A stretch of DNA of 64,000 nucleotides from Anaerolineae bacterium. GTDB lineage: Bacteria > Chloroflexota > Anaerolineae > 4572-78 > J111. Positions 23,945-32,404 of the stretch are shown here, piece by piece (positions within the stretch are counted from its first letter, which is position 1; each line of letters starts with the position of its first letter). The notes beneath the pieces were generated by a model. That model had not been told where the DNA came from and did no database searches. It saw only the letters and a list, made by a program, of their open reading frames with translations. The DNA is taken from NCBI GenBank assembly GCA_023151115.1, contig JAKLJP010000040.1, positions 1 through 64,000 on the forward strand. Direction: 5' to 3'. The position numbers and the translations under genes were made by a program.

Positions 23945-25792
23945 ATGCGTCCATCATTGTCCCTGGATTCAACTCAAGCTCAGCCTGTGGTGGGCAAGTC
24001 TCAACTTGCCACCGGGCTAGTACGACTGTTAGCAATTGGGCTGGCAACCCAATTGATTTACGTTATCTATATTGTTGCTTTTCCCCTGATTTCCAATACC
24101 CACAAAGGCGGCCCCGCCGCCGACCTGGAAATTCTGATGCGCGGCTATCGCTGGTTTGCGCCCATTTATACCGCCGGCATCTTTCTGTTGTATTTTCTCT
24201 TTTGGCAAGCCCTGCGAACGGTGTCGGTTATCAGTAATCAGATGTCAGCAGGCAGTCATCAGAAACCTGACCAGGGACACTCACCATCCTTCACGCCTCA
24301 CACCCTAAGCACCACCCACTACGCCTCACGCCTCACGCCTCACGTCCTCAAACTGCTCATCCTCGGCTTTGGCCTGATTTTTGGCTTTACACTAATCTGG
24401 CTCTACCCCATTACGGCGAATGATCTGTTTCGTTATGTGCTGCGGGGCCGTATCTGGGCCGTGTACGGCGAAAGCCCCATGCTCTCGCCGCCGAACAATT
24501 TCCCCAATGATCCTTACATTGCCTTTGCCGGCGAGTTTGGGCAATGGGTCTCCGGCTACGGGCCGCTGTGGGAGATTATTGTGCAGGTTCCACTGCGGCT
24601 GTTTGGGGCCACCGATATGGTTCCCGGCAGCCTCAGCCTCAAGCTCGTCGTCCTGCTTTTTTATGGATTGTGCGCCGTCCTCATCGGCTGGTTTGCCACT
24701 ATCGAAACAACACCCAGATTAACATTCGGTCCAACCAAAACCACCTCCAACCCTCCAACCCTTCGACTTCGCTCAGGACAAGCCTTCCAACCCTCCAACC
24801 TCCTGGCCTTGACCTTCTTTGCCTGGAATCCCCTCATCCTGATGCAAGGCCCCGGCAACGGCCATAACGATATGGTTTTTATGGCTTTGATGGTACTGGG
24901 GATTGTGTTATGGCAGCGTAAACTATGGTGGGTGGCCACGCTGGCCCTCACCCTGGCGACATTAGCCAAGATTACCGGCCTGCTGCTGCTCCCACTGTTT
25001 GCCGTTGTGCTGCTCAAAAGCGAGTCCTCATGGCGGCAACGTCTTCTCAAAGCTTTGGGCGCGGCGCTCATTGTTTTAGTGACCGCCTACATTGTCTATC
25101 GCGCCCTCGGGCCGCTGGCCCCGGTTTTTCAGGATGCCTGGAATGTGTTAACCGCCCGGCTGAATGTTGTTTTGAAAACCTCACCCATCTTAATCAACGC
25201 CTGGGGGGCGCTGTCAGACTGGCTGGGCTTTGTCCCGCTTAAAGCGGACACACCCCCCGGCCTGGGTTCGATGCTGACCGCCCGGCGCGGCTTTGCCATT
25301 GCTTCCGGGCTGCGTATGATCCTGCGCGAAATTCTGCCGCGCGAAGCCAGCGAACCGATTGCCCGCAACACGGCCAGCTACATTTTTATTCTTTTCTATC
25401 TCTGGCTCTTAATCCAGCTCTGGCGCAATAAGCTCAGCCTGATTACGGCGGGTTTTTTGGCCTACTTTAGCCAACTGATGCTGGGCGCAACCTTTCGCAT
25501 CTGGTATCCCATGTGGCTTATTCCCCTGGCCGCGCTGCATTTGACCCCTTTCACCTTTTGGTCAACGTTCCTCTTCAGCCTCACCTCTGAACTTTCCATC
25601 ATCAATTACTTTGTCGTCTGGCGCTGGTGGCTCAATAATTGGAGTTGGGGCAAAACCGGTCCGCTGAGCAAGTATTGGAACTACTGGACGGTCATGCACT
25701 TGCTCACCATCCCCTGGCTGTTTGGCATCCCCCTGTTCGGACCCATTTTGATGCGCTGGCGAGCCAGAAAATTGGCTCAGGATAGCCAATAA
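23945..25792 (+). CDS. polytopic GT-C-fold glycosyltransferase (GT87/MptA-B-like)
   Basis: This 615-residue membrane protein has about a dozen hydrophobic segments. After the second or third span comes ITANDLFRYVLRGRIWAVYG (about residues 156-175). This resembles the acidic loop of polyprenol-phosphate-dependent mannosyltransferases, where an aspartate after an early helix is catalytic. It probably moves a lipid-linked hexose to a cell-envelope glycan on the outer face. Two in-frame low-complexity inserts come from intergenic-type repeats: about residues 95-133 (ACGCCTCACGCCTCACG units) and about 265-285 (CAACCCTCCAACC plus the GACTTCGCTCAGGACAAGCC unit). Both fall in predicted loops. Donor and acceptor are unknown. 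Confidence 0.7.
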   Translation: MRPSLSLDSTQAQPVVGKSQLATGLVRLLAIGLATQLIYVIYIVAFPLISNTHKGGPAADLEILMRGYRWFAPIYTAGIFLLYFLFWQALRTVSVISNQMSAGSHQKPDQGHSPSFTPHTLSTTHYASRLTPHVLKLLILGFGLIFGFTLIWLYPITANDLFRYVLRGRIWAVYGESPMLSPPNNFPNDPYIAFAGEFGQWVSGYGPLWEIIVQVPLRLFGATDMVPGSLSLKLVVLLFYGLCAVLIGWFATIETTPRLTFGPTKTTSNPPTLRLRSGQAFQPSNLLALTFFAWNPLILMQGPGNGHNDMVFMALMVLGIVLWQRKLWWVATLALTLATLAKITGLLLLPLFAVVLLKSESSWRQRLLKALGAALIVLVTAYIVYRALGPLAPVFQDAWNVLTARLNVVLKTSPILINAWGALSDWLGFVPLKADTPPGLGSMLTARRGFAIASGLRMILREILPREASEPIARNTASYIFILFYLWLLIQLWRNKLSLITAGFLAYFSQLMLGATFRIWYPMWLIPLAALHLTPFTFWSTFLFSLTSELSIINYFVVWRWWLNNWSWGKTGPLSKYWNYWTVMHLLTIPWLFGIPLFGPILMRWRARKLAQDSQ

Positions 25793-25818
25793 TCAATTCT
25801 CCACCTGTTTGAGCGGCA

Positions 25819-27924
25819 TTACTCCAGTTCAACCGGCATAAATTCCCCATCGGCATTAACCAAAAATAGTCCTACCAAAGAAGTTGCAACCGGCGAGGTC
25901 GTCGAGCCATTCCTGAGGCCCAATTGCGCATCATACAGGCCGGGTGGCAGCTTGAGGGTGGACAGGGAACATTCACTTTCGATAATCGCCTTGGAAACCC
26001 TTAATTCCTCTTCAAAAGCAGGCAAGGGTGGGCAGGTCAGCCAATAACGTTGAGCCGCAGGGTTAGCCACAAGCCTATCAACCGAATAGGCCCCTTTGCT
26101 GGCCGCCAACCCCACCGACAAGGGCTGCCGGCCTAACCCTAGATTTTGCCAGAAGAGGGTCAACCGGCCATTGCTGGCCAGGTTGTAACCAAATACGGTA
26201 AAAATTCCGGGCAGACTGTTGGCTTTCCGGTCAATCTGGTGTTGAATAGGATTATGAAAAATTAATACATAATCCAGCCCGTGCAGCGTTACCCGATGCT
26301 CTGGTAAATAGTGCTTCTCAAAATAACGCCACTGCTCCAGCCACTGCAAATCGCGTTGAATGACGTTGTAGTAATAAACAAGATAGTCGGCGCGCAAAAT
26401 GCCGCCGGCGTTGCTGTTCAAGCAGTTTACCCGGCCGGCAAAAAAGGGGTTAAAGGTGGTACACCACATTTCGACCACTACCCGTAATGACCCGGCTTCC
26501 GGCTTTTGGTTAAGATAAGCCGCTGCTTCGTTCAGACCCTCGCCCCAGCCCTCCAGAGTCATCACCCGGACAGCACCACGGACGCCGCCCAGTAAAGGAT
26601 TGTAATAAGTAAAATAATAAGGATAGTGGGCTAAAACCAACCAACCCTGGCTGAGCAGAATAGCGCCGCTGACTAAGACCGTGCTCCAACGATTAATAAT
26701 TTTACGGTGGCTCAATCGGGCCAGGCTATTAAGCAACCAGAACAGGCCCAGGGTCACAAACACATCAATGATAGGAAAAGCCGGCAGAAAGTAGCGAACC
26801 AATTTTTTGTCCGCCGCTGTGACAAACAACCCCAATAACCCTACAAAAAGGGCCAGGGCCACCTCCACCGGCCGCCGGGCTATCTGCTGACGCAATGAGC
26901 CAGATCGAAAAAAGCGCCAGCCTGCCGCCAGTGCTCCGAGTACCCCCAGAACCTCCAACGGCGTGGCCCGCAACAGCCAGCCAATCGGATAAAAAAGCCA
27001 ACCGGGGTTGTGGGTAATTTGCCCTAAAAAGTAATGAGGCTGGCCGGCTTCAGCCAATCTGAGACTCTCGCCCAAAGTAGTCCCAATCACTTCCCCCGGC
27101 ATAACCCACATGGCCGGGAAAAAGGCCACAAAGGTCAACCCGGCTACGATGCCCCACGCCGTTCCTGCCCCGAGCAATCGCCATACCTCTGTCCAACCCT
27201 GCCAGCCCCGGCTCTGCCAGCGATAGGATAAACTCACCCCGCCTAATACAAGCACGTAGGGCAGCATCAACCAGCTCACCTGCTTGCTCAACAAGGCCAG
27301 CCCGCCCATCACGGCGGAGGTAAGCAGCCAGTACCAGGGCCAGCCCCGCAGCCAATAGCCGATCAACATCAACAGCGATAACACCATAAACGTGGTGTTC
27401 AGGCCATCGTGGTGGGTGATCCGCGACAGGCCAATGTGAAAAGGATGAAGGGCTACCAACAAGGCCGCGCCTAAGGCTACCCGGTCTGTAAATAGTCGCC
27501 GCAACAACAGGTAGAAAAGGGGCACAAACAAGGCTCCGGTAACGGCAAACGGCAACTGTATCGGCGCAATAACTTGCGGGTCTATGGCCGGGTGGATGGG
27601 CATAATTTCAAGGAAAGTGCGCAAATCCATTCCAGCCGGTCGCGCCGTTTGCCAGTAATGAAGCCACAGCCCCAAACTCCCCCCCCACATCGTGGTTACG
27701 CCCGGATAACCAATTTGAAAGGTGCAGCCCCACCCATGCGTTGCAAATTCCCGGCCCCACTCCACCGCCGGGCACATTCTGTCGTCAAAGAACAAGCCGG
27801 TCATAAACCAGCGCGAACGCTCCAGCCAGCGCGGTTCATCAATGGTTACGAATCTGCCCAAGGCCGAAAGCCGAATGACCAGCGCCAGGATAAAGAGACC
27901 TGTAGCGACAGTCCAAGACCTCAA
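25819..27924 (-). CDS. GT39/ArnT-like membrane glycosyltransferase
   Basis: This 701-residue protein starts with a membrane helix (TVATGLFILALVIRLSALG) followed by FVTIDEPRWLERSRWF, the Asp-Glu motif typical of protein-mannosyltransferase and ArnT families, which use polyprenyl-phosphate sugars. About ten further spans follow to about residue 430, then a soluble C-terminal domain of about 250 residues. It probably glycosylates proteins or lipids outside the membrane. It converges on the other GT-C gene with 26 bases between stops, and the pair may serve one glycan. Exact donor and acceptor are unknown. Confidence 0.75.
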   Translation of the reverse strand: MRSWTVATGLFILALVIRLSALGRFVTIDEPRWLERSRWFMTGLFFDDRMCPAVEWGREFATHGWGCTFQIGYPGVTTMWGGSLGLWLHYWQTARPAGMDLRTFLEIMPIHPAIDPQVIAPIQLPFAVTGALFVPLFYLLLRRLFTDRVALGAALLVALHPFHIGLSRITHHDGLNTTFMVLSLLMLIGYWLRGWPWYWLLTSAVMGGLALLSKQVSWLMLPYVLVLGGVSLSYRWQSRGWQGWTEVWRLLGAGTAWGIVAGLTFVAFFPAMWVMPGEVIGTTLGESLRLAEAGQPHYFLGQITHNPGWLFYPIGWLLRATPLEVLGVLGALAAGWRFFRSGSLRQQIARRPVEVALALFVGLLGLFVTAADKKLVRYFLPAFPIIDVFVTLGLFWLLNSLARLSHRKIINRWSTVLVSGAILLSQGWLVLAHYPYYFTYYNPLLGGVRGAVRVMTLEGWGEGLNEAAAYLNQKPEAGSLRVVVEMWCTTFNPFFAGRVNCLNSNAGGILRADYLVYYYNVIQRDLQWLEQWRYFEKHYLPEHRVTLHGLDYVLIFHNPIQHQIDRKANSLPGIFTVFGYNLASNGRLTLFWQNLGLGRQPLSVGLAASKGAYSVDRLVANPAAQRYWLTCPPLPAFEEELRVSKAIIESECSLSTLKLPPGLYDAQLGLRNGSTTSPVATSLVGLFLVNADGEFMPVELE

Positions 27925-27964
27925 AGCAAGCTATCTCCCCCATTCCTTATGAGTTTTGACTGCA

Positions 27965-28040
27965 AGCAAAATTCGATAAAGTCTGGAAGGTTGGAAGATG
28001 GGAAGGCTGGTAAATATTGACCAACCTTCCAGCCTTCGAG
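27965..28040. repeat. GGAAGGTTGGAAGATGGGAAGG hairpin repeat
   Basis: GGAAGGTTGGAAGATGGGAAGG faces CCAACCTTCCAGCCTTCGAGCC across a TAAATATTGA loop. It belongs to the same family as 37136-37215 and 37853-37880. The rest of the gap from 27925 to the promoter at 28197 shows no gene. Confidence 0.75.
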
Positions 28041-28196
28041 CCAAAGGCCCCCTATGGGCAATCTTCCCGGATTATCGAGATTACCGACTTTGAAAATCAA
28101 AACACATTAGGTATATTGTGGGCCGAGTATACTATAACCTGCCTGCTAAAACAACCAGCAAAATAATAAAACCTCAAAATCATCCAAAAGTGGGGG

Positions 28197-28225
28197 TTGA
28201 CTCTGTACCTAATCTATGCTATGAT
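28197..28225 (+). promoter_or_regulatory. sigma-70-type promoter for the small membrane protein
   Basis: TTGACT (28197-28202) and TATGAT (28220-28225) are separated by 17 bases. The start site falls near 28232, which rules out the upstream ATG at 28118 and supports the ATG at 28253. Confidence 0.7.
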
Positions 28226-28252
28226 GCTTTTAATCTCTTACAGGGTAGCCCA

Positions 28253-28435
28253 ATGTCAAAACACCTTCGCCGCCTCGTCAAAAATCAACCCCAGGTTAAA
28301 GTTGTGGCCCATACTCATGACAACTCTAAAGATACCGTTTGGTTTGTAACGCTCGCTGCTGCTTTTGCGGGCGTTTTTTATTTTTTTGGCTACTATTTTT
28401 GGGGCGATCTGTGGCGCGTGCTGACCGGAGGTTGA
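28253..28435 (+). CDS. small single-span membrane protein of unknown function
   Basis: This 60-residue protein begins MSKHLRRLVKNQPQVKVVAH, a basic N-terminus of about 28 residues, followed by one strongly hydrophobic, aromatic-rich span (WFVTLAAAFAGVFYFFGYYF, about residues 30-49) and a short tail GDLWRVLTGG. The gene has its own promoter and terminator, so it is monocistronic and real. The positive N-terminus predicts an inside orientation. I do not recognise the family; it could be an accessory of a respiratory or transport complex, but nothing in the sequence proves that. Confidence 0.65.
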   Translation: MSKHLRRLVKNQPQVKVVAHTHDNSKDTVWFVTLAAAFAGVFYFFGYYFWGDLWRVLTGG

Positions 28436-28464
28436 TGTAGCAACGTAACTTTGCGGAATTAACA

Positions 28465-28502
28465 GGGCGCGACCACTTTACGGATCGCGCCCTTTTTGTT
28501 TT
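28465..28502 (+). terminator. intrinsic terminator of the small membrane protein gene
   Basis: GGGCGCGA (28465-28472) and TCGCGCCC (28485-28492) form a perfect 8-bp GC-rich stem followed by TTTTTGTTTT. Confidence 0.9.
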
Positions 28503-28504
28503 GT

Positions 28505-28605
28505 ACGACGGCTGACCACCGACCGCCGACCGCCGACAATTCTGGCGGTCAGCGGTCCCCCAAGGGGAGGCGAAGCGCTCTCAGCCGTCGGTGGTCATGT
28601 AAAAT
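28505..28605. repeat. CGACCGCCGACCGCCGAC / GGCGGTCAGCGGTC palindrome
   Basis: GGCTGACCACCGACCGCCGACC pairs over distance with TCTGGCGGTCAGCGGTC and AGCCGTCGGTGGTCA; a nested GTCCCCCAAGGGGAGGC sits inside. It lies before the aromatic operon. Related units occur at 8200 and 19830-19870. Confidence 0.7.
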
Positions 28606-28637
28606 TCAACCATCTAAAAATCTATTAAGGAGAAACC

Positions 28638-29651
28638 ATGATTATCATTATGAAAGCCCAAGCAACTGACAAAGACATCGAGGCCGTTTTGACCCGCCTG
28701 GAAAGTGGAGGCTGGAGAACTCACGTTTCCAAAGGCGAGGAACGGACCATCATCGGCGTTATTGGCGACGAGCGCCGGCTAGACCAGGGCGCAATGAGCC
28801 GTATGGACGGCGTAGACCGGGTAGTGCCGGTACTGCGCCCCTTCAAGCTGGCCAGCCGCGATTTCCAGCCGGAGGACTCAAAGATTTCGGTCAACGGCCA
28901 CGTTTTTGGCGGCAACAAAGTGATTGTGATGGCCGGCCCCTGCTCCGTCGAAAGCCTGGAGCAGATGCGCGAAACCGCCTTAGCCGTGCGCGAGGCCGGA
29001 GCGCACCTGCTGCGCGGCGGCGCGTTCAAACCACGCACCTCGCCTTACAGCTTCCAGGGTATGGGCGAGGCCGGTCTCAAGATTTTAGCCCAGGTTCGTG
29101 AGGAAATCGGCTTGCACATTGTCACCGAGGTGATGGCTCCCGATCAGGTGGGGTTGGTTAGCAAATATGCCGACGTGCTGCAAATCGGCACGCGCAATAT
29201 GCAGAATTACGCCCTGCTCAATGCGGTGGGTCAAACCAACATGCCCGTTTTGCTAAAACGTGGTATGATGAGTACCATCGAAGAGCTGCTGATGAGCGCC
29301 GAATACATCATGTCTAACGGCAACCACAAAGTAATTTTGTGCGAGCGCGGCATCCGCACCTTTGAAAAATACACCCGCAACACCCTCGACATCAACGCCG
29401 TACCCGTTCTCAAAGAATTGACCCATCTGCCGGTTGTGGTTGACCCCAGCCATGCCACCGGCAAATGGACCCTGGTCAAAGCCGCCAGCAAAGCCGCCGT
29501 CGCCGCCGGAGCCGACGGTTTGATTATCGAAGTCCACCCCAACCCGGCTGAAGCCAGCAGTGACGGCGAACAATCGCTCAAACCGCAGCGCTTTGCAGAA
29601 CTCATGGTTGAGGTGCGGCGAGTGGCAGAGGCGGTAGGCAGAACAGTTTAA
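28638..29651 (+). CDS. aroF: 3-deoxy-7-phosphoheptulonate (DAHP) synthase, type I-beta
   Basis: This 337-residue enzyme condenses erythrose-4-phosphate and PEP, the first step to chorismate. The barrel motifs are [42 protein letters not shown] and VDPSHATGK (metal and PEP ligands). Residues 1 to about 75 form a ferredoxin-like regulatory domain, as in Thermotoga-type enzymes, so feedback inhibition by tyrosine or phenylalanine is likely. Start ATG follows TTAAGGAGAAACC. It opens the aromatic cluster, but the next biosynthetic gene (tyrA) comes only after a four-helix-bundle gene flanked by repeats. Confidence 0.95.
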   Translation: MIIIMKAQATDKDIEAVLTRLESGGWRTHVSKGEERTIIGVIGDERRLDQGAMSRMDGVDRVVPVLRPFKLASRDFQPEDSKISVNGHVFGGNKVIVMAGPCSVESLEQMRETALAVREAGAHLLRGGAFKPRTSPYSFQGMGEAGLKILAQVREEIGLHIVTEVMAPDQVGLVSKYADVLQIGTRNMQNYALLNAVGQTNMPVLLKRGMMSTIEELLMSAEYIMSNGNHKVILCERGIRTFEKYTRNTLDINAVPVLKELTHLPVVVDPSHATGKWTLVKAASKAAVAAGADGLIIEVHPNPAEASSDGEQSLKPQRFAELMVEVRRVAEAVGRTV

Positions 29652-29706
29652 AGGATGAAGGATGAAGGCGGAAGGATGAAGATTTTTCCGGCCTTCATCC
29701 TTTTTG
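29652..29706. repeat. AAGGATGAAGGATGAAGGCGG hairpin repeat, left of the four-helix-bundle gene
   Basis: Heptamer-like AAGGATG units are followed by the inverse CCTTCATCCTTTTT; with its T-tail this could also terminate aroF transcripts. A partner stretch in inverse orientation lies at 30100-30140. Confidence 0.75.
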
Positions 29707-29714
29707 AATGAGTA

Positions 29715-30098
29715 ATGATAAGCGAGGATAAGCCGCAAGATTTACGAGCACGAACCAAGGCATTTGCCCTGCGAATTATTCGGCTGTATGTGGCTTTACC
29801 GAAAACAACTGAAGCTCAAGTTATAGGCAAGCAGTTGTTGCGTTCCGGCACTTCGGTGGGAGCGCATTACCGCGAAGCGCAGCGAGCCAAGTCAGATGCC
29901 GATTTTGTTAACAAAATAGAGGGTGGTCTCCAAGAACTAGAAGAAACCGCTTACTGGTTAGAATTACTGGTCGAGTCGGGAATTATGACCGAAGAAAGAC
30001 TCAAGCCACTATCCAACGAAACCGAAGAGTTAACTGCCATCTTTGTGAGCATGGTTAAAAAGGTCAAAAGTAAACGAGGAAAGGGAAGAGATGAATAG
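29715..30098 (+). CDS. four-helix-bundle protein (S23/Avd-like)
   Basis: This 127-residue, almost wholly helical protein matches the family once named for genes in 23S rRNA intervening sequences: LRARTKAFALRIIRLYVALPK, then IGKQLLRSGTSVGAHYREAQRAKS, then FVNKIEGGLQELEETAYWLE. Relatives form pentameric bundles, and one branch (Avd) assists diversity-generating retroelements. No reverse transcriptase or template repeat is present here. The gene sits between aroF and tyrA and is bracketed by GGATGAAGG-type repeats of opposite orientation, as if inserted as a cassette. Its role in the host is unknown. Confidence 0.85.
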   Translation: MISEDKPQDLRARTKAFALRIIRLYVALPKTTEAQVIGKQLLRSGTSVGAHYREAQRAKSDADFVNKIEGGLQELEETAYWLELLVESGIMTEERLKPLSNETEELTAIFVSMVKKVKSKRGKGRDE

Positions 30099-30099
30099 T

Positions 30100-30142
30100 T
30101 ATAATTTTCATCCCTCATCCTTCATCCCTCATCCTTTCTTTA
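30100..30142. repeat. CATCCTTCATCCCTCATCC repeat, right of the four-helix-bundle gene
   Basis: Units of TCATCCCTCATCCTT are the inverse of those at 29652-29706. Together they bracket the four-helix-bundle gene. Confidence 0.75.
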
Positions 30143-30152
30143 GCGGAGGTTC

Positions 30153-31037
30153 ATTTTCGACCCTGAATTTAGCCTGAAAGAGGCGCATATCGCTATCGTC
30201 GGCCTGGGGCTGATGGGTGGCTCGCTGGCGTTGGCTTTGAAAGAGAAGAATGTCTGCCGGAAAGTCATCGCGCTGGTGCGGCGGCAGGAGGTCGTGCGGC
30301 AGGCCGAAGCGCTGGGCGCAACGGACTTTGCCACCACCGACCCGGCTCAAGCTTTGCCCCAAGCCGATCTGGTAATTTTTACCACCCCGGTGCGAGCGAT
30401 TATCCGGCAGTTGGGCGAATTGGCTTCTTTTTATAAAGCCGGCGCAGTCATCACCGATATGGGCAGCACCAAGCAGGAGATTGTGCAGGCAATGGCGAAC
30501 TTACCGGCGGGTGTGTATCCGGTTGGCTCCCATCCGATGTGCGGCAAGGAGCAGGCCGGGCTGGAGGCAGCCGAGGCGACCCTCTACGAAAACGCGCCTT
30601 GGATTGTGACCCCCCTGGAACGGACTCCCCCCGCCGCCGCCGGCCTGATTTTCGATCTGGCCCAGGCGGTGGGGGCCAAACCCCGCCTGCTGGCCGCCGA
30701 CCGCCACGATAAACTGGTTGCGGCCATCAGCCACCTGCCTCATGCGATGGCCACGGCGCTGGTCCTGGCCGCGCAGCAGGTGGCCGAGACCGACCCGGCG
30801 GTGTGGGAAGTGGCCGCCTCCGGCTTTCGGGATACCTCCCGCGTGGCCGCCTCGGACGTGACCATGATGCTGGATATTCTGCTGACCAACCGCGCCGCCG
30901 TCGGCGAGATGCTGGCTTTGGCGCAGAGCCAACTGGCCCATCTGGCCGCTGCTCTGGCTGCGGGGGATGAGGCAGCCTTGCGAAAGTTGCTGGAACAAGC
31001 GTCACGGCAGCGGAAAGCGGTGTATAATAAAAGATAG
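30153..31037 (+). CDS. tyrA: prephenate dehydrogenase, apparent ATT start
   Basis: This protein of about 294 residues carries out NAD-dependent oxidative decarboxylation of prephenate towards tyrosine. The first ATG (30213) falls inside the NAD-binding loop IVGLGLMGGSLALAL and would remove the first beta strand, so it cannot be the start. The frame is open upstream to a TAG at 30141-30143. ATT at 30153 gives FDPEFSLKEAHIAIVGLG, matching the family N-terminus, and follows CGGAGG by three bases. ATG-to-ATT change, sequencing error or a CTG start at 30174 are alternatives. SHPMCGKEQAGLEA holds the substrate-binding histidine. Its stop directly abuts the aroA ATG. Confidence 0.85.
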   Translation: MFDPEFSLKEAHIAIVGLGLMGGSLALALKEKNVCRKVIALVRRQEVVRQAEALGATDFATTDPAQALPQADLVIFTTPVRAIIRQLGELASFYKAGAVITDMGSTKQEIVQAMANLPAGVYPVGSHPMCGKEQAGLEAAEATLYENAPWIVTPLERTPPAAAGLIFDLAQAVGAKPRLLAADRHDKLVAAISHLPHAMATALVLAAQQVAETDPAVWEVAASGFRDTSRVAASDVTMMLDILLTNRAAVGEMLALAQSQLAHLAAALAAGDEAALRKLLEQASRQRKAVYNKR

Positions 31038-32330
31038 ATGGAACATCAAATCGCAATACCCATCCTCAATAAACCTATCAACGCCGAGGTTGAAATCCCC
31101 GGCTCTAAAAGCATCACCAATCGGGCGCTGCTGGCGGCGGCGTTGGCTGAGGGTGACTCGACGCTGGACAACGCCCTCTTCAGCGATGACACCCACTGGT
31201 TTTCGACCTGCTTGCAGCAGTTGGGCTTCTCCGTCATCAGCCAACCCGAAGCCGCTCGCTTTCATGTGACCGGCCTGGGGGGTAAAATTCCCGCAGCGCA
31301 GGCCGATTTGTTTGTGGGCAATGCCGGCACCGCCGCCCGTTTTATCACGGCCCTGGTCGCGCTGGGGCAAGGCCACTACCGGCTCGACGGTATCCCCCGT
31401 ATGCGCGAGCGGCCCATGGGCGAACTGCTGGCGGTGCTGCAAGCTGCCGGGATCAGGGTGGATTTTGAAGGCCAGTCCGGTTACATGCCCTATACGCTTC
31501 ACAGCCGGGGCTTTCAGGGAGGGCACATTCGGCTCAAGGCCAACCAGACCAGCCAGCAGGTCTCGGCCCTGCTGCTGATTGCGCCCTACGCCCGGCAGGA
31601 TACCTTTATTGAGATCGAGGACGAGCTTGTCTCCCGTGCCTATATTGACATTACCGGCCAGGTCATGGCCGATTTTGGCGTCCGCCTGACCGAGCCGGAA
31701 CCCAACCGCTTTTTTGTCAAAGCGGGGCAGCGCTACCAGGCCCGCCGCTACCCCATCGAGCCGGATGCCTCGAACGCTTCCTACTTTTTAGCCGCCGCCG
31801 CCGTCACCGGCGGGCGAGTGCGGGTCAAACACCTCTCGGCCCGCTCCTGCCAGGGCGACGCCCATTTTGTCGAAATCCTGGCCGCGATGGGCTGCCAGGT
31901 GCAGGTCACGGATAGTTACACCGAGGTGATTGGGCCGGAGCAGTTGCAGGGCTTAGAAGTTGACATGAACGATATGTCGGACCTGGTGCAAACGCTGGCC
32001 GCGATTGCCCCTTTTGCTACCTCGCCGGTGACTATTCGCAATGTCGAGCATATTCGCTACAAAGAAACCGAGCGAATCAAAGCCGTTGTTACCGAACTGC
32101 GACGCTTAGGGGCGCAGGTCGAGGAGTTTGCCGACGGGCTAAAAATTTACCCCAGCCCGCTCCAGCCGGCCCTGATTGAAACTTATGATGACCATCGTAT
32201 GGCCATGGCCTTTGCCGTCACCGGCTTAAAATCACCCGGCCTGGTCATCAACCGGCCCGACTGCACCCGCAAAACCTTTCCCGATTTCTTTACTCATTTC
32301 TTTCAAATGATAGAAGGGAGTAAGGAGTAG
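31038..32330 (+). CDS. aroA: 5-enolpyruvylshikimate-3-phosphate synthase
   Basis: This 430-residue enzyme transfers enolpyruvyl from PEP to shikimate-3-phosphate. It shows GSKSITNRALLAAALA (N-terminal substrate site), GNAGTAARFITA (PEP/glyphosate loop), RMRERPMGELL and YKETERIKAVVTELR. The glycine of the NAGTA loop is kept. The residue matching E. coli Pro101 is phenylalanine, as in some natural variants with altered glyphosate contacts; resistance cannot be inferred. The start codon abuts the tyrA stop, so translation is coupled. A repeat hairpin follows at 32318-32400. Confidence 0.96.
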   Translation: MEHQIAIPILNKPINAEVEIPGSKSITNRALLAAALAEGDSTLDNALFSDDTHWFSTCLQQLGFSVISQPEAARFHVTGLGGKIPAAQADLFVGNAGTAARFITALVALGQGHYRLDGIPRMRERPMGELLAVLQAAGIRVDFEGQSGYMPYTLHSRGFQGGHIRLKANQTSQQVSALLLIAPYARQDTFIEIEDELVSRAYIDITGQVMADFGVRLTEPEPNRFFVKAGQRYQARRYPIEPDASNASYFLAAAAVTGGRVRVKHLSARSCQGDAHFVEILAAMGCQVQVTDSYTEVIGPEQLQGLEVDMNDMSDLVQTLAAIAPFATSPVTIRNVEHIRYKETERIKAVVTELRRLGAQVEEFADGLKIYPSPLQPALIETYDDHRMAMAFAVTGLKSPGLVINRPDCTRKTFPDFFTHFFQMIEGSKE

Positions 32331-32400
32331 GTAGTAGGGAGTAGGGAGTAAGGCTTTCCCTTACTCCCTACTCATCGCTTCGCGTCCCTACTCCTTAAAA
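32318..32400. repeat. GGGAGTAAGGAGTAGGTAGTAGG hairpin repeat
   Basis: GGAGTAAGGAGTAGGTAGTAGG units face CCCTTACTCCCTACTCATCG and TCCCTACTCC between aroA and aroE. The same unit is found inside aroB (36105-36140). Confidence 0.75.
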
Positions 32401-32404
32401 GAGT

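Noticed and set aside
24230..24345. CRISPR-like array (ACGCCTCACGCCTCACG units)
   Set aside because: Units are under 10 bases, have no spacers of even length and lie in frame within a gene; no cas genes are present.
28118..28252. ATG at 28118 as start of the small membrane protein
   Set aside because: A good promoter at 28197-28225 lies downstream of it, and the extra 45 residues are low complexity.
29715..30098. Diversity-generating retroelement
   Set aside because: Only the Avd-like four-helix-bundle gene is present; no reverse transcriptase, template repeat or variable C-type lectin gene was seen.
31312..31578. Second plus-strand frame within aroA
   Set aside because: Alternative frame of a conserved gene without independent signals.
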